A stretch of 64,000 nucleotides of DNA from contig NZ_VAWG01000011.1 in NCBI RefSeq assembly GCF_005869875.1, forward strand, positions 62,001-126,000, read 5' to 3'. Origin of the DNA: Paenibacillus pinistramenti (GTDB lineage Bacteria; Bacillota; Bacilli; Paenibacillales; Paenibacillaceae). A program made the position numbers and the translations under genes. The notes beneath the pieces were generated by a model, which worked only from the letters and a program-made list of their open reading frames with translations, had not been told where the DNA came from and did not search any database. This document shows, one piece after another, positions 51,922 through 60,721 of the stretch; positions within the stretch are counted from its first letter, which is position 1, and each line of letters starts with the position of its first letter.

Positions 51922-53016
51922 GTGCTTTATCGGAATATAGGAAAACCGGTTTTTTTCAGGCTGGATCCGGAAAAGGCCCATCATCTCGTAATCGGAGGAT
52001 TACATAAGGTTTCTGCCATGCCGGGAGGAGTACCTTTGCTTAAGTCCCTGTTCGGCATTAAAGAAGCGCCGGAGCTGTCAGTTGACCTGTTCGGCCTTCA
52101 TTTCCCATCTCCGGTCGGTCTGGCTGCCGGGCTTGATAAGAATGCGGAAGCCGTTGAAGGTTTCTCTTCGATCGGATTCGGATTTATGGAAGTGGGAACG
52201 GTTACTCCGAAGGGGCAGCCGGGAAATGAGCAGCCGCGTTTGTTCAGGCTTCCTCCAGATGAGGCGCTGATCAACCGGATGGGCTTCAATAATTATGGGG
52301 CCGAGGCGATGGCGGACAAGCTTGCTGCCCTGCAGAGCCGTCCGATTCCCATTGCCGTAAATATCGGGAAAAATAAAACAACACCAAATGAAGAAGCGTA
52401 TAATGATTATAGAAAGTGCATTCAGGCTCTGTATCCTCAGGCGGATTTCTTTGTCGTGAATATCAGCTCACCCAACACGCCGGATTTGAGGAACCTGCAG
52501 CATGGAAGCGAGCTTGCCGAACTGCTGAAGCAGGTAGTGGGGGAGATGGAATCGCAGAACAGCCGCCATGGGGCGGCCAAAGCGGTGCTCGTCAAAATTG
52601 CGCCGGATGTGACGGACGAAGAGCTGGAGTTTATGGTAGATACGATTTCAGCCAGCGGTGTATCCGGCATTATCGCAACGAATACAACGGTTTCCCGGGA
52701 AGGGCTGCAGCATCCGCATGCGAGGGAGACCGGAGGCTTAAGCGGCAAACCGCTGCAGGAGCGGTCAACTGAAATCGTAGGACGGATCTACCGCCAGACT
52801 GGCGGCAGACTTCCGATCATCGGCTCCGGCGGGATCTTCTCAAGTGAGGATGCGTACCGGAAGATCCGGGCAGGGGCAAGTCTGGTTGAGATCTATACGG
52901 CTCTTATCTATGAAGGGCCTGAAATTAATCGGAGACTTCACCGCGGGTTACGGGATCTTCTGCTGCGGGACGGATTCAAGCATATTTCCGAAGCGGTGGG
53001 TGCCGACCACCGATAA
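51922..53016 (+). CDS. pyrD: Dihydroorotate dehydrogenase, quinone type (class 2)
   Basis: A 364-residue flavoenzyme that oxidises dihydroorotate to orotate in pyrimidine synthesis. A class 2 N-terminal helical membrane-binding segment (residues 1-40) precedes the barrel. SPVGLAAGLDKNAEAV, EVGTVTPKGQPGNEQPRLFR in outline, and VNISSPNTPDLR (catalytic Ser instead of the Cys of class 1) are diagnostic. It is not linked to other pyr genes, as expected for the stand-alone class 2 gene; Bacillus itself uses class 1B. The GTG start follows CGGAGTGA. Confidence 0.96.
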   Translation: MLYRNIGKPVFFRLDPEKAHHLVIGGLHKVSAMPGGVPLLKSLFGIKEAPELSVDLFGLHFPSPVGLAAGLDKNAEAVEGFSSIGFGFMEVGTVTPKGQPGNEQPRLFRLPPDEALINRMGFNNYGAEAMADKLAALQSRPIPIAVNIGKNKTTPNEEAYNDYRKCIQALYPQADFFVVNISSPNTPDLRNLQHGSELAELLKQVVGEMESQNSRHGAAKAVLVKIAPDVTDEELEFMVDTISASGVSGIIATNTTVSREGLQHPHARETGGLSGKPLQERSTEIVGRIYRQTGGRLPIIGSGGIFSSEDAYRKIRAGASLVEIYTALIYEGPEINRRLHRGLRDLLLRDGFKHISEAVGADHR

Positions 53017-53043
53017 CAGGCGGTACTGACAGGAGGAACAGAC

Positions 53044-53865
53044 ATGGACGGTAGAGATTGGGGCACCTTTCTCCTCCCCTATGAACAAACTGTGGAGGAA
53101 CTGAAGGTTAAATTTAAGACGATGCGGTCGGAGCTGAAGAAACGTGAAGAGTATGCTCCGATTGAATTTGTGACTGGACGGGTCAAGAAAATTTCAAGCA
53201 TTCTGGATAAAGCGAAACGGCTGAATGTGGCCATGGAAAATCTCGAAACCGGAATCGAAGATATAGCCGGGATCCGGATTATGTGCCAATTCGTGGAGGA
53301 TATCCGGCGGGTTGCCCAATATATCCGCAATCGCAAGGACTTAAAGGTGCTCTATGAGAAGGATTATATTACGAATTATAAAGATAGCGGATACCGCAGC
53401 TTTCATATGATTGTAGAATATCCGGTTCAAACGGCCTTCGGCCAAAAGCTGGTGCTCGCAGAAATTCAAATCCGGACGCTGGCGATGAACTTCTGGGCAA
53501 CCATCGAGCATTCCTTGAATTATAAATACCGTGACAGCCTGCCGTCAGAGATGCGTCTGCGGCTTAAGAAAGCCGCTGAGGCTGCCTTCGTCCTGGACAA
53601 TGAAATGTCCAGCATCCGCGAAGAGATTCTGATAGCGCAGCGGACTTTTGAGGATGACGCCAATCTCGTGTCTGACACTTTGAAAATAATTCACCAGCTG
53701 TACTTCTACCATAAAGTCGGCGAGGCTATTGAAGCACAGGGGAAATTCAACCAAATATGGGAAAATCGTGATCTGGACGCCATGAAGGAGCTGCTGGATC
53801 ATGTGAAAGCCATAATTAGTGCAGCCAAGAAAGACATCGATCCGGAGCCCGATCATGCCGTATGA
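53044..53865 (+). CDS. relQ: Small alarmone synthetase (RelQ/YjbM type) with extended tail
   Basis: A 273-residue (p)ppGpp synthetase without hydrolase domain. The RelA/SpoT synthetase motifs VTGRVKKISSIL, DIAGIRIMCQFV, YKDSGYRSFHM and EIQIRTLAMNFWATIEHSLNYKY in outline are present. Bacillus YjbM is about 211 residues; this protein carries some 60 extra C-terminal residues (about 210-273), helical, with QLYFYHKVGEAI and a final PDHAV. AGGAGG precedes the ATG. The next gene starts inside its last codons. GTP or GDP and ATP are the substrates. Confidence 0.93.
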   Translation: MDGRDWGTFLLPYEQTVEELKVKFKTMRSELKKREEYAPIEFVTGRVKKISSILDKAKRLNVAMENLETGIEDIAGIRIMCQFVEDIRRVAQYIRNRKDLKVLYEKDYITNYKDSGYRSFHMIVEYPVQTAFGQKLVLAEIQIRTLAMNFWATIEHSLNYKYRDSLPSEMRLRLKKAAEAAFVLDNEMSSIREEILIAQRTFEDDANLVSDTLKIIHQLYFYHKVGEAIEAQGKFNQIWENRDLDAMKELLDHVKAIISAAKKDIDPEPDHAV

Positions 53866-54328
53866 CGAGCTGTATCTGGCGTTCCTGGTCTATTTTAACC
53901 GGGACCGGGATTACTTTGAATGCCACGAAGTCATGGAAGAGCTCTGGCTCTCCAAAGACAGCGACCCCTTATATAAAGGACTTCTTCAGGTTGCCGTAGG
54001 GCTCTTTCATGTGCGTGACGACAATCTTGCAGGCAGCCTTAAGATGCTGCGTTCGGCGGCGTCCAAACTTGCCGTTTACCCGCCGGACAGCTTGGGAATC
54101 AACCTGGGTAAGCTCCGGGACGAGGTTGAGCAGTACATCGCTAAATTATCACATGATGAAGAGCGTCCTTTTGATTATTATGATTTGACCATTGATATTG
54201 TAGAGCCGGGCCTTGCTCAAGCAGTGGCGGAGGCCTCTCTGCAGGTGAAGAAGAATATTCCGCTGCAGCTAAGACGCCAGCGAGGCCCGAAGCATGAGCT
54301 TCGGGGACTTCTCAAAGACAACCGTTAA
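53855..54328 (+). CDS. DUF309 domain protein
   Basis: A 157-residue helical protein of DUF309. The signature FNRDRDYFECHEVMEELWL is at residues 13-31, and YKGLLQVAVGLFHVR follows. The His-Glu pair in ECHEVMEELW might bind a metal. The ATG at 53855 lies inside the end of relQ (11-base overlap) and follows GGAG, so translation is coupled to the alarmone synthetase. Function unknown. Confidence 0.9.
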   Translation: MPYDELYLAFLVYFNRDRDYFECHEVMEELWLSKDSDPLYKGLLQVAVGLFHVRDDNLAGSLKMLRSAASKLAVYPPDSLGINLGKLRDEVEQYIAKLSHDEERPFDYYDLTIDIVEPGLAQAVAEASLQVKKNIPLQLRRQRGPKHELRGLLKDNR

Positions 54329-54380
54329 GAAGGCTCTGACCTCCATCGGTTTGGGCGTTGATCGACTTCAAGATTTATGT

Positions 54381-54431
54381 CCCCGCAGGGTTCGGACGGG
54401 CATTAAACAAGCCTGGATCCGCCTTGCGGGG
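54381..54431 (+). terminator. Long hairpin, possible terminator
   Basis: CCCCGCA and TTGCGGGG form the base; inner segments TTCGGA / ATCCG and GGGC / GCCT add an imperfect upper stem around a nine-base loop. ATATTTTG follows, a modest U-tract. It lies 53 bases after the DUF309 stop. Confidence 0.55.
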
Positions 54432-54467
54432 ATATTTTGTCGAGAAAGAGTTCTTGGAGCGGCACGC

Positions 54468-54497
54468 CGAATTATTGATATTCGAATTATTGATATT
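54468..54497 (+). repeat. Perfect 15-bp tandem duplication
   Basis: CGAATTATTGATATT occurs at 54468-54482 and 54483-54497, ending 14 bases before the start of the RsmF-like gene, so it sits directly upstream of the ribosome binding site. Confidence 0.92.
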
Positions 54498-54511
54498 GAA
54501 AGGGTGTCCGT

Positions 54512-56110
54512 ATGAGTGTTACGCTGCCTCCATTATTTTTGGAGCGGATGCAGTCTCTGCTGGGTGATGAATACCCGGATTTTGCTGCTTCCTATGATCA
54601 TCCCCGGTATGCGGGTATCCGGATTAATACGCTGAAAATAAGCCCGGATGCGTTTAAGTCTGTCTCTCCCTTCCCGCTTCAGCCCGTTCCCTGGTGCAGT
54701 ACTGGTTACTACACGGAGGAAGGGCAGAAGCCAGGCAAACATCCCTATTACCATGCGGGTTTATACTACATCCAGGAACCGAGTGCGATGGCGCCGGCCG
54801 AGGCGCTGAATGTGCAGCCGGGTGACCGGGTGCTTGATCTGTGTGCCGCACCTGGCGGCAAATCTACCCAGCTGGCGGCTAAATTGCAGGGAAGCGGCGT
54901 TCTCGTTACGAACGACATCAGCGATCAGCGGACGAAGGCACTCGCGAAAAATATCGAGCTCTACGGCATTAAGAATGCCGTTGTGCTGAACGAAACCCCG
55001 GAGCGCATTCGGGAGGCTTTTCCCGGTTACTTCAATAAAATCCTGATTGACGCTCCCTGCTCGGGAGAAGGGATGTTCCGCAAGGATGAAGCGATGGCCC
55101 GCCAGTGGGAGACGCATTCCGTCGAGGTGTGCTCAGCGATGCAGCGGGACATTTTAATGGCTGCTGCGGGCATGCTTGCTCCCGGAGGCACCATTGTATA
55201 TTCGACCTGCACCTTTGCGCCGGAGGAGAATGAAGCGCAGATCGCGGAATTTCTGACCCGCTGTCCGGAGTTTGAGGTGGTATCGCTTCCTCCGGAATGG
55301 GGGATTGCCAAAGGCCATCCACATTGGCTGACTGCCGAGTTTATTGAGCCTGAGAGCATGGCTTTTACCTCGGAAGCGGCTGCCCGAACAGCGGACACCG
55401 GCCGGCTGTGGCCGCATCTTATCGAAGGTGAAGGCCATTTCGTGGCGGTGCTCCGCCATACTGGCCAAGCGGGCTCGGATAGGCACCACGCGTCACCTGA
55501 ACGGGTGCTAAACGCTTCTGCTGCTGAGGATAAGGCAGATTCCGCTGCCGGCAGGACAGTTGAAGACAAGGCCGCCAGGCTGCATAAAGGGAAAGGCAAG
55601 ACCCAGGGCCCGGAGAAGCGCGACAAGCGTTCTTCCGGCAAGCGCGCCGGCACGGATTCCGGAGAGCTGCTGACTGTCTGGGAGCAGTTCGCGGAGCAGC
55701 ATTTAACGGAAGATGCGGTTCCATCCGCAGCATTCCCGGTCTTTTTCGGGACAAATCTGTATTTATCCCCGGTGGAGCCGGAACGCTTAAATGGGCTGAA
55801 AACCGTCAGACCCGGCTGGTATGCGGGAACTGTCAAGAACGGGCGCTTTGTGCCGGGACAGCCGCTTGCATCTGCACTCAAGCCGGAGCAGTGTCTGCGC
55901 AGTGTGAACTTAGCTTTGGACGATCATGAAGCCGTCAAGTATCTGAAGGGGGAGACGCTTCAGCTTTCTGCTGAACGTTTATCCTGCGTGAATGCTGCAC
56001 CGCCAAAAGGCTACGTGTTGGTCTGTGTCAACGGTTATTCACTCGGCTGGGGCAAGTGGCAGGACGGCATGCTAAAGAATGAATACCCGCCGGGCTGGAG
56101 GTGGACATAA
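54512..56110 (+). CDS. RsmF-like rRNA cytosine-C5 methyltransferase, copy A
   Basis: A 532-residue NOL1/NOP2/Sun enzyme. SAM-binding VLDLCAAPGGKSTQLAAK (residues 108-125), the releasing Cys in LIDAPCSGEGMFRKD and the catalytic Cys in VYSTCTFAPEENE are all intact. The C-terminal third (residues 330-532) holds a basic, low-complexity linker and a RsmF-type PUA-like domain. It is a paralogue of the minus-strand gene at 57826, with PGKHPY, GLYYIQEPSAM and DAPCSGEGMFRKDE identical. AAAGGG precedes the ATG. Confidence 0.92.
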   Translation: MSVTLPPLFLERMQSLLGDEYPDFAASYDHPRYAGIRINTLKISPDAFKSVSPFPLQPVPWCSTGYYTEEGQKPGKHPYYHAGLYYIQEPSAMAPAEALNVQPGDRVLDLCAAPGGKSTQLAAKLQGSGVLVTNDISDQRTKALAKNIELYGIKNAVVLNETPERIREAFPGYFNKILIDAPCSGEGMFRKDEAMARQWETHSVEVCSAMQRDILMAAAGMLAPGGTIVYSTCTFAPEENEAQIAEFLTRCPEFEVVSLPPEWGIAKGHPHWLTAEFIEPESMAFTSEAAARTADTGRLWPHLIEGEGHFVAVLRHTGQAGSDRHHASPERVLNASAAEDKADSAAGRTVEDKAARLHKGKGKTQGPEKRDKRSSGKRAGTDSGELLTVWEQFAEQHLTEDAVPSAAFPVFFGTNLYLSPVEPERLNGLKTVRPGWYAGTVKNGRFVPGQPLASALKPEQCLRSVNLALDDHEAVKYLKGETLQLSAERLSCVNAAPPKGYVLVCVNGYSLGWGKWQDGMLKNEYPPGWRWT

Positions 56111-56112
56111 CG

Positions 56113-56874
56113 ATGGAAACAGGCAAACAGACACTGAGACTCGACAAAATTCTGAGCCATATGGGCATCGCTACACGCTCTGAACTCAAAAAAATGGTCA
56201 AGCAGGGACGCATAACCGTAGACGGCACGAAAGTGAAAGACAGCGGCCTGCAGGTGAATCCTGCGCGCTGTGTGATTGAAGTAGACGGGGAAGAAGTTGT
56301 ATACCGGGAATTCATTTACATCATGCTTCACAAGCCTGCCGGCGTCGTGTCGGCGACCGAGGACAACCGGGATCGAACGGTGATTGATCTGCTCCCGGGC
56401 AAATTTAAGGTCTTTGCTCCCTTTCCGGTAGGGCGGCTGGATAAAGACACGGAAGGACTTCTGCTGCTGACGAATGACGGTGCGCTTTCCCACGAGCTGC
56501 TGTCTCCGCGCAAGCATGTGCCCAAAACCTATGAAGCGAAAGTGCTGGGCGCAATCGGCGGCAGCCACGCGGAGCAGTTTCGTGCAGGCGTAGAGCTTGA
56601 CGATGGCTATGTGACCAAACCGGCTGAGCTTGAGATTCTGAAGCAGTACGAAGAGAACGGTCAAATATACAGCGAGATTTCGCTGACGATTGTAGAGGGC
56701 AAATTTCACCAGGTGAAGAGAATGTTCGAGGCGGCCGGCTCTAAAGTTCTCTATTTAAAAAGAGTCCGCATGGGAACGCTCGAGCTCGACCCCCTGCTTC
56801 CAAAGGGCGCTTACCGGGAACTGACGGAAGAGGAGCTGAGCCGGCTCCAAACGATTCATCAGAATCTATCCTAG
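56113..56874 (+). CDS. RsuA/RluB family rRNA pseudouridine synthase
   Basis: A 253-residue protein with an N-terminal S4 RNA-binding domain (residues 6-60) and a catalytic domain. GRLDKDTEGLLLLTNDG holds the catalytic Asp near residue 112, and EGKFHQVKRMF and YLKRVRMG follow. The absence of an RluB-type C-terminal extension favours the RsuA type (16S U516). The ATG follows GGAGGTGG by nine bases, three bases after copy A of the methyltransferase, so the two rRNA modifiers are co-translated. Confidence 0.92.
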   Translation: METGKQTLRLDKILSHMGIATRSELKKMVKQGRITVDGTKVKDSGLQVNPARCVIEVDGEEVVYREFIYIMLHKPAGVVSATEDNRDRTVIDLLPGKFKVFAPFPVGRLDKDTEGLLLLTNDGALSHELLSPRKHVPKTYEAKVLGAIGGSHAEQFRAGVELDDGYVTKPAELEILKQYEENGQIYSEISLTIVEGKFHQVKRMFEAAGSKVLYLKRVRMGTLELDPLLPKGAYRELTEEELSRLQTIHQNLS

Positions 56875-56903
56875 ATATAGATCAAAGAGGAGGAGTTGAA
56901 GAG

Positions 56904-57728
56904 ATGAAATACCAACTGATTGCGCTGGACGTAGACGGGACGCTGCTGATGGATGATCATACGTTAACGCCGGGAACTGCGGAGATCATCCGGGCCGCAG
57001 CGGCGGAAGGGGCTGAAATCGTCTTGTGTACGGGGCGTGCGCCTCAAAGCTCCATTCCTTTAATGAAGGAAATTGGACTGGAAGGCTCCATTATTACCCA
57101 TAACGGGGCCGCGACAGTCGGCTTCAAAGGGGATGCATATTCGGTCATCCATGAATTTCCGCTGGATGCCAAGGGCCTTCAGCCTTATTTTGACTACTGC
57201 CGGGAACACGGTGTGCATTTTGACGTCAACACGACGTTTGAGCTGTATGTGGAAGGCGCGGATCAGCTGGACCAGGAAGTGCTGGATATGTACAAGCAGT
57301 ATCTGATTGTTCCGAAAAATCTGCCGGACTGGGCCGGATTTAACGAGCCGGTAGTCAAAGTAACGGCAGCAGGCACTAAAGAAGCGATGGATAAAGTGCA
57401 GGCAGACTGGAGCCTGTGGGATCAGCAGTTTAATATGCTGCGCAGCGGGGACTATTTTGTGGATCTGATGCACAAGGAGTCCTCGAAGGGCGCGGCCCTG
57501 AAGCAGCTGGCGGAGAAACGCGGCATCGCCCGTGAACAGGTCATGGCAATCGGCAATTTCTACAACGATATTTCCATGCTGACCTATGCGGGTCTTGGAA
57601 TCGCGATGGACAATTCCCCGCTGGAGGTCAAAGCCGCCGCAAATGACGTGACGCTGAGCAACAATGAGGAAGGCGTCAAGGCCGCATTGGAAAAATACTG
57701 CCTGAACCCTAAAGGCGCGGTTCTGTAA
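56904..57728 (+). CDS. Cof-type HAD phosphatase
   Basis: A 274-residue HAD hydrolase with a C2B cap. Motif I ALDVDGTLL (Asp nucleophile at residue 8), motif II CTGR, motif III Lys in SSKGAALKQL, and motif IV GNFYNDISML are present. The family removes phosphate from sugar phosphates, flavin or nucleotide compounds; the substrate is open. AGGAGG lies about 12 bases before the ATG. It follows the pseudouridine synthase by 29 bases and ends in a terminator. Confidence 0.92.
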   Translation: MKYQLIALDVDGTLLMDDHTLTPGTAEIIRAAAAEGAEIVLCTGRAPQSSIPLMKEIGLEGSIITHNGAATVGFKGDAYSVIHEFPLDAKGLQPYFDYCREHGVHFDVNTTFELYVEGADQLDQEVLDMYKQYLIVPKNLPDWAGFNEPVVKVTAAGTKEAMDKVQADWSLWDQQFNMLRSGDYFVDLMHKESSKGAALKQLAEKRGIAREQVMAIGNFYNDISMLTYAGLGIAMDNSPLEVKAAANDVTLSNNEEGVKAALEKYCLNPKGAVL

Positions 57729-57736
57729 AAAAAGCG

Positions 57737-57784
57737 AAAAAGCAAAGGAACACGGGATTGAAGCCCGTTTCCTTTGCTTTTTTG
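57737..57784. terminator. Bidirectional terminator
   Basis: AAAAAGCAAAGGAA / TTTCCTTTGCTTTTT outer stem with an inner ACGGG / CCCGT, a strong convergent terminator between the HAD gene and the second methyltransferase gene. Confidence 0.9.
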
Positions 57785-57825
57785 CTGCTTATGCTTGTTA
57801 ATGCAGCATGCAGGATTGCTGCATT

Positions 57826-59262
57826 TTATACCGCTGATCCGCCTGTTAGCCGCAGTCCTTTGGGGTAATGGTTCTTGAGCTGTCCGCCGCTGCATTTCCC
57901 GAATCCGACGGGATAGCCGTCCAAAGTGACCAGCGTCCAGCCGCGGAGCTCGGCGCTGACTGTGAGCGTCTCGCCTTTCAAATAAGCATAGGCTTCCGGG
58001 GAGTCTGCCTTTAAATCGACGGAGACAGCCGCATCTGCGGCTGTTAGCGCAAGGGCCAGCGCATGATCCGGCTCAAACCGGCCTTTGCGGAAGACGCCAA
58101 GCCTCAGCCCGGCGCGCGGGATTCTCAGGCCTTCGAGCATTTCCGGGCTCAGAAGCCATTCTCTGCTCTGCGGCAGCAGATAAAGCGCTTCGCCAAAGGC
58201 CGTCATTCTCTCAGGTTCTGCCGTGAAGCCGGGCGTATTCTCCTTCATCCAGTCGAGGCAGGTTTGCTTCGCTTGAAGGCCTTCGCTGCCGCCCTTTGCA
58301 TGTCCCCTCGATTTACCCTTACGGGAGGGTTTGGCTTCCCTTGAACGGATGCCGGCATTCCTGCCGGATTCGTCACGCTCCTGCACGGCCGCAGCTTCGC
58401 TGCCTGGCTTGCGGCGGAGCAGCGCCACATAGTGGCCTTCACCGGCCTGCAGGTGGGGCCAGATTCTTTTCTCCTCAACAAGCTCCATAAACGGATATTC
58501 CTGCTGCAGCCAGCGCATGTTGTCCTCATTCTCCATACGGTTAAAGGTGCAGGTGGAGTATGCCATTACGCCCCCGGGCTTCAGCATCTTGACAGCCTCG
58601 TGCAGAATGTCGCGCTGTCTTGCTGCGCAAAGCTCAACGGCTTCCGGGGACCATTCTTCCACGGCTCTCTCATCCTTGCGGAACATCCCTTCCCCCGAGC
58701 ACGGGGCGTCCAGCATGATCCGGTCAAACGCATGCGGGAACCGGGCTGACAGGTCGTCCGGGGCAGCATTTGTCACCAGGGCGTTCCGGATGCCGCAGCG
58801 TTCGATGTTTTCGGAGAGGATTTTGGCCCGGGCCGGATGAATTTCGTTGGAGACCAGCAGTCCCTGACCCTGCATTCTGGCTGCGATCTGCGTGGATTTG
58901 CCGCCGGGGGCTGCTGCCAGATCCAGAATGGTCTCGCCCGGCTGCGGATCAAGCAGGCAGACGGCGGACATTGCCGAAGGCTCTTGAATATAATAGAGAC
59001 CAGCGGCATGGTACGGATGTTTGCCGGGGCGCTTATCCTCGCTGTAAGAATAGCCTTCCGGACACCAGGGAACGGGTTTGAGCTCGAACTGTTCTTTAAG
59101 CGCATTCATAGAGGAGGAAGCGGCCGCAATTTTAAGCGTATTGATCCGTAGTCCGTAGAGCCGCTCGTCCGTATAAGTATCAAGTAATCGCTCCGCTTCT
59201 TCCTTGCCAAGCATATCAATCATTTGGCTGCGGTAAGCGGGAGGCAGGGAAACAGATGGCAT
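57826..59262 (-). CDS. RsmF-like rRNA cytosine-C5 methyltransferase, copy B
   Basis: A 478-residue paralogue of the gene at 54512, on the opposite strand. SAM-binding ILDLAAAPGGKSTQIAAR, MLDAPCSGEGMFRKDE and AYSTCTFNRMENED carry the two active Cys. The linker between catalytic and PUA-like parts is shorter and rich in Lys/Arg/Gly (residues 310-345). One copy may act on 16S and the other on another rRNA or tRNA site; the sequence does not tell which. AAAGGAA lies about 11 bases before the ATG. Confidence 0.92.
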   Translation of the reverse strand: MPSVSLPPAYRSQMIDMLGKEEAERLLDTYTDERLYGLRINTLKIAAASSSMNALKEQFELKPVPWCPEGYSYSEDKRPGKHPYHAAGLYYIQEPSAMSAVCLLDPQPGETILDLAAAPGGKSTQIAARMQGQGLLVSNEIHPARAKILSENIERCGIRNALVTNAAPDDLSARFPHAFDRIMLDAPCSGEGMFRKDERAVEEWSPEAVELCAARQRDILHEAVKMLKPGGVMAYSTCTFNRMENEDNMRWLQQEYPFMELVEEKRIWPHLQAGEGHYVALLRRKPGSEAAAVQERDESGRNAGIRSREAKPSRKGKSRGHAKGGSEGLQAKQTCLDWMKENTPGFTAEPERMTAFGEALYLLPQSREWLLSPEMLEGLRIPRAGLRLGVFRKGRFEPDHALALALTAADAAVSVDLKADSPEAYAYLKGETLTVSAELRGWTLVTLDGYPVGFGKCSGGQLKNHYPKGLRLTGGSAV

Positions 59263-59491
59263 GAAACAACAATTCCTTTCCTAATCTAAAGCTTTTGAAG
59301 ATTTAATAATAGCAGATCAAGTTGTCTTTCAGCAGTTTAACATAATGTTGTCTGTTCACAAAAGGGGACATGACGAAGACCCGCCGGCATGGCATAATGA
59401 AGAATAGCAAGGCTTTGAGGAGACAGCAGGATCCGGCTATTTAAGAGGATCCGCGAGGTTTAGAATTCTGAATGTGAAAGGGGGACATCCC

Positions 59492-60616
59492 ATGAAGCTG
59501 CTGCAAGCCTTATTTTTCCCTCCGGAGCAGCCAGGCGGGGTATCATCCATGATTCCTTATTTGCAGGAGCGGTTCACGCCCCCAAGATGGGAAATGGACC
59601 TGTTCTCCATTCCGAAGCGAGTGCGGATGAAGGGCAGCGGTGAAGTTGTTTTTCAGACCTTCGATTGGAGAGAATATGCTTCCAGTCCGATCGTGCAAAA
59701 ATATGTCCAAACCTATCTGGATTACATATGGTGGACGAAGCTGCGCGTCGATAAGCGCTACGATGTTATCCATGCCCATCATCCGATTGTAGGGATGGCC
59801 ATGAAAGACGTGTTCCCGGATGTCCCTGTAATCCAAACGGTGCATTCCAGTTATGAACGCGAGCTGATCTTGAACGGGCGGATTCAGGAGAACGGGCCGG
59901 AACACCGGTTTCTTGTTTCGCTGTACCGCGAATTGGAGCAGCGGACGGACCGGCTGGTCACCGTTTCCAACTCTTTCCGCGACTATCTGGCTCCTTATGT
60001 GGATCGTCCGCAGAATATAACGGTCATTCCTAACGGCTATGATGAGAAGCGCTTTAAACCGGTTGCCCATGAAAATGAAGTGGCCCAGCTGGTCACCGTC
60101 TGCCGCCTGGTCCCGGCCAAAGGGCTGGATATCCTGCTCCGCGCTTGTGCAGAGCTGAAGCAGAAAGGGCTTCCATTTGTGCTGCACCTGATTGGCGACG
60201 GCCCAAGCCGGAAGGATCTCGAGGAGATGGCACAGTCTATTGGGATTTACGAGGAGACGATCTTTTACGGCTATACGCTGCATCCGGAAGAATTTATGCC
60301 GTTCTTTGATATTTTTGTTCTTCCGTCAAGAGCAGAGGCTTTCGGTTCGGTGTTTGCGGAAGCGGCACTGTGCTGTCTGGCTTTGGTAGGAAGCGAGGTT
60401 GGCGGTATTCCGGAGCAGATTGAGAATGGCGTAAACGGCATGCTCGTGCCGCCGGAGAACCCGGCTGCCCTGGCTGCCGTTTTGGAACAGCTCATCAGCG
60501 ATCCGGATTACCGGTATACGCTGGCCCGCTCTGCTTCCGAGAAGGCCAAGTCGAAATATTCGCTTAACCGTGCTGTGCATGAGCTGAAGAAGATGTACCT
60601 GGAAATCAAAGCATAG
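59492..60616 (+). CDS. Glycosyltransferase family 4
   Basis: A 374-residue GT-B fold transferase. The N-terminal acceptor half has QALFFPPEQPGGVSSM, and the donor half has VCRLVPAKGLDILLRA near residue 205 and PSRAEAFGSVFAEA with the conserved Glu near residue 290, followed by VGGIPEQI. Such enzymes build cell-surface glycans or glycolipids. No neighbour gives the pathway. The start at 59492 follows AAAGGGGGA by six bases. A strong terminator follows. Confidence 0.9.
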   Translation: MKLLQALFFPPEQPGGVSSMIPYLQERFTPPRWEMDLFSIPKRVRMKGSGEVVFQTFDWREYASSPIVQKYVQTYLDYIWWTKLRVDKRYDVIHAHHPIVGMAMKDVFPDVPVIQTVHSSYERELILNGRIQENGPEHRFLVSLYRELEQRTDRLVTVSNSFRDYLAPYVDRPQNITVIPNGYDEKRFKPVAHENEVAQLVTVCRLVPAKGLDILLRACAELKQKGLPFVLHLIGDGPSRKDLEEMAQSIGIYEETIFYGYTLHPEEFMPFFDIFVLPSRAEAFGSVFAEAALCCLALVGSEVGGIPEQIENGVNGMLVPPENPAALAAVLEQLISDPDYRYTLARSASEKAKSKYSLNRAVHELKKMYLEIKA

Positions 60617-60677
60617 AGCCGGCTGGCTGAAGCAGGCACCTGTCGGGTGCCCGGCTTTGGCTGCCGGCTTTTATTTT
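60617..60677 (+). terminator. Terminator of the glycosyltransferase gene
   Basis: AGCCGGC / GCCGGCT outer stem with an inner GGCACC / GGGTGCC hairpin, then TTTATTTTT. It lies between convergent genes. Confidence 0.85.
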
Positions 60678-60721
60678 TGCGGGGGAGATTATTAAGGATG
60701 ATCTATTCATGAAGCAGGCTG

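Noticed and set aside
54358-54567. Open frame across the DUF309-RsmF gap as a gene remnant
   Set aside because: It runs through a hairpin and tandem repeat and into the next gene, with no recognisable protein features.
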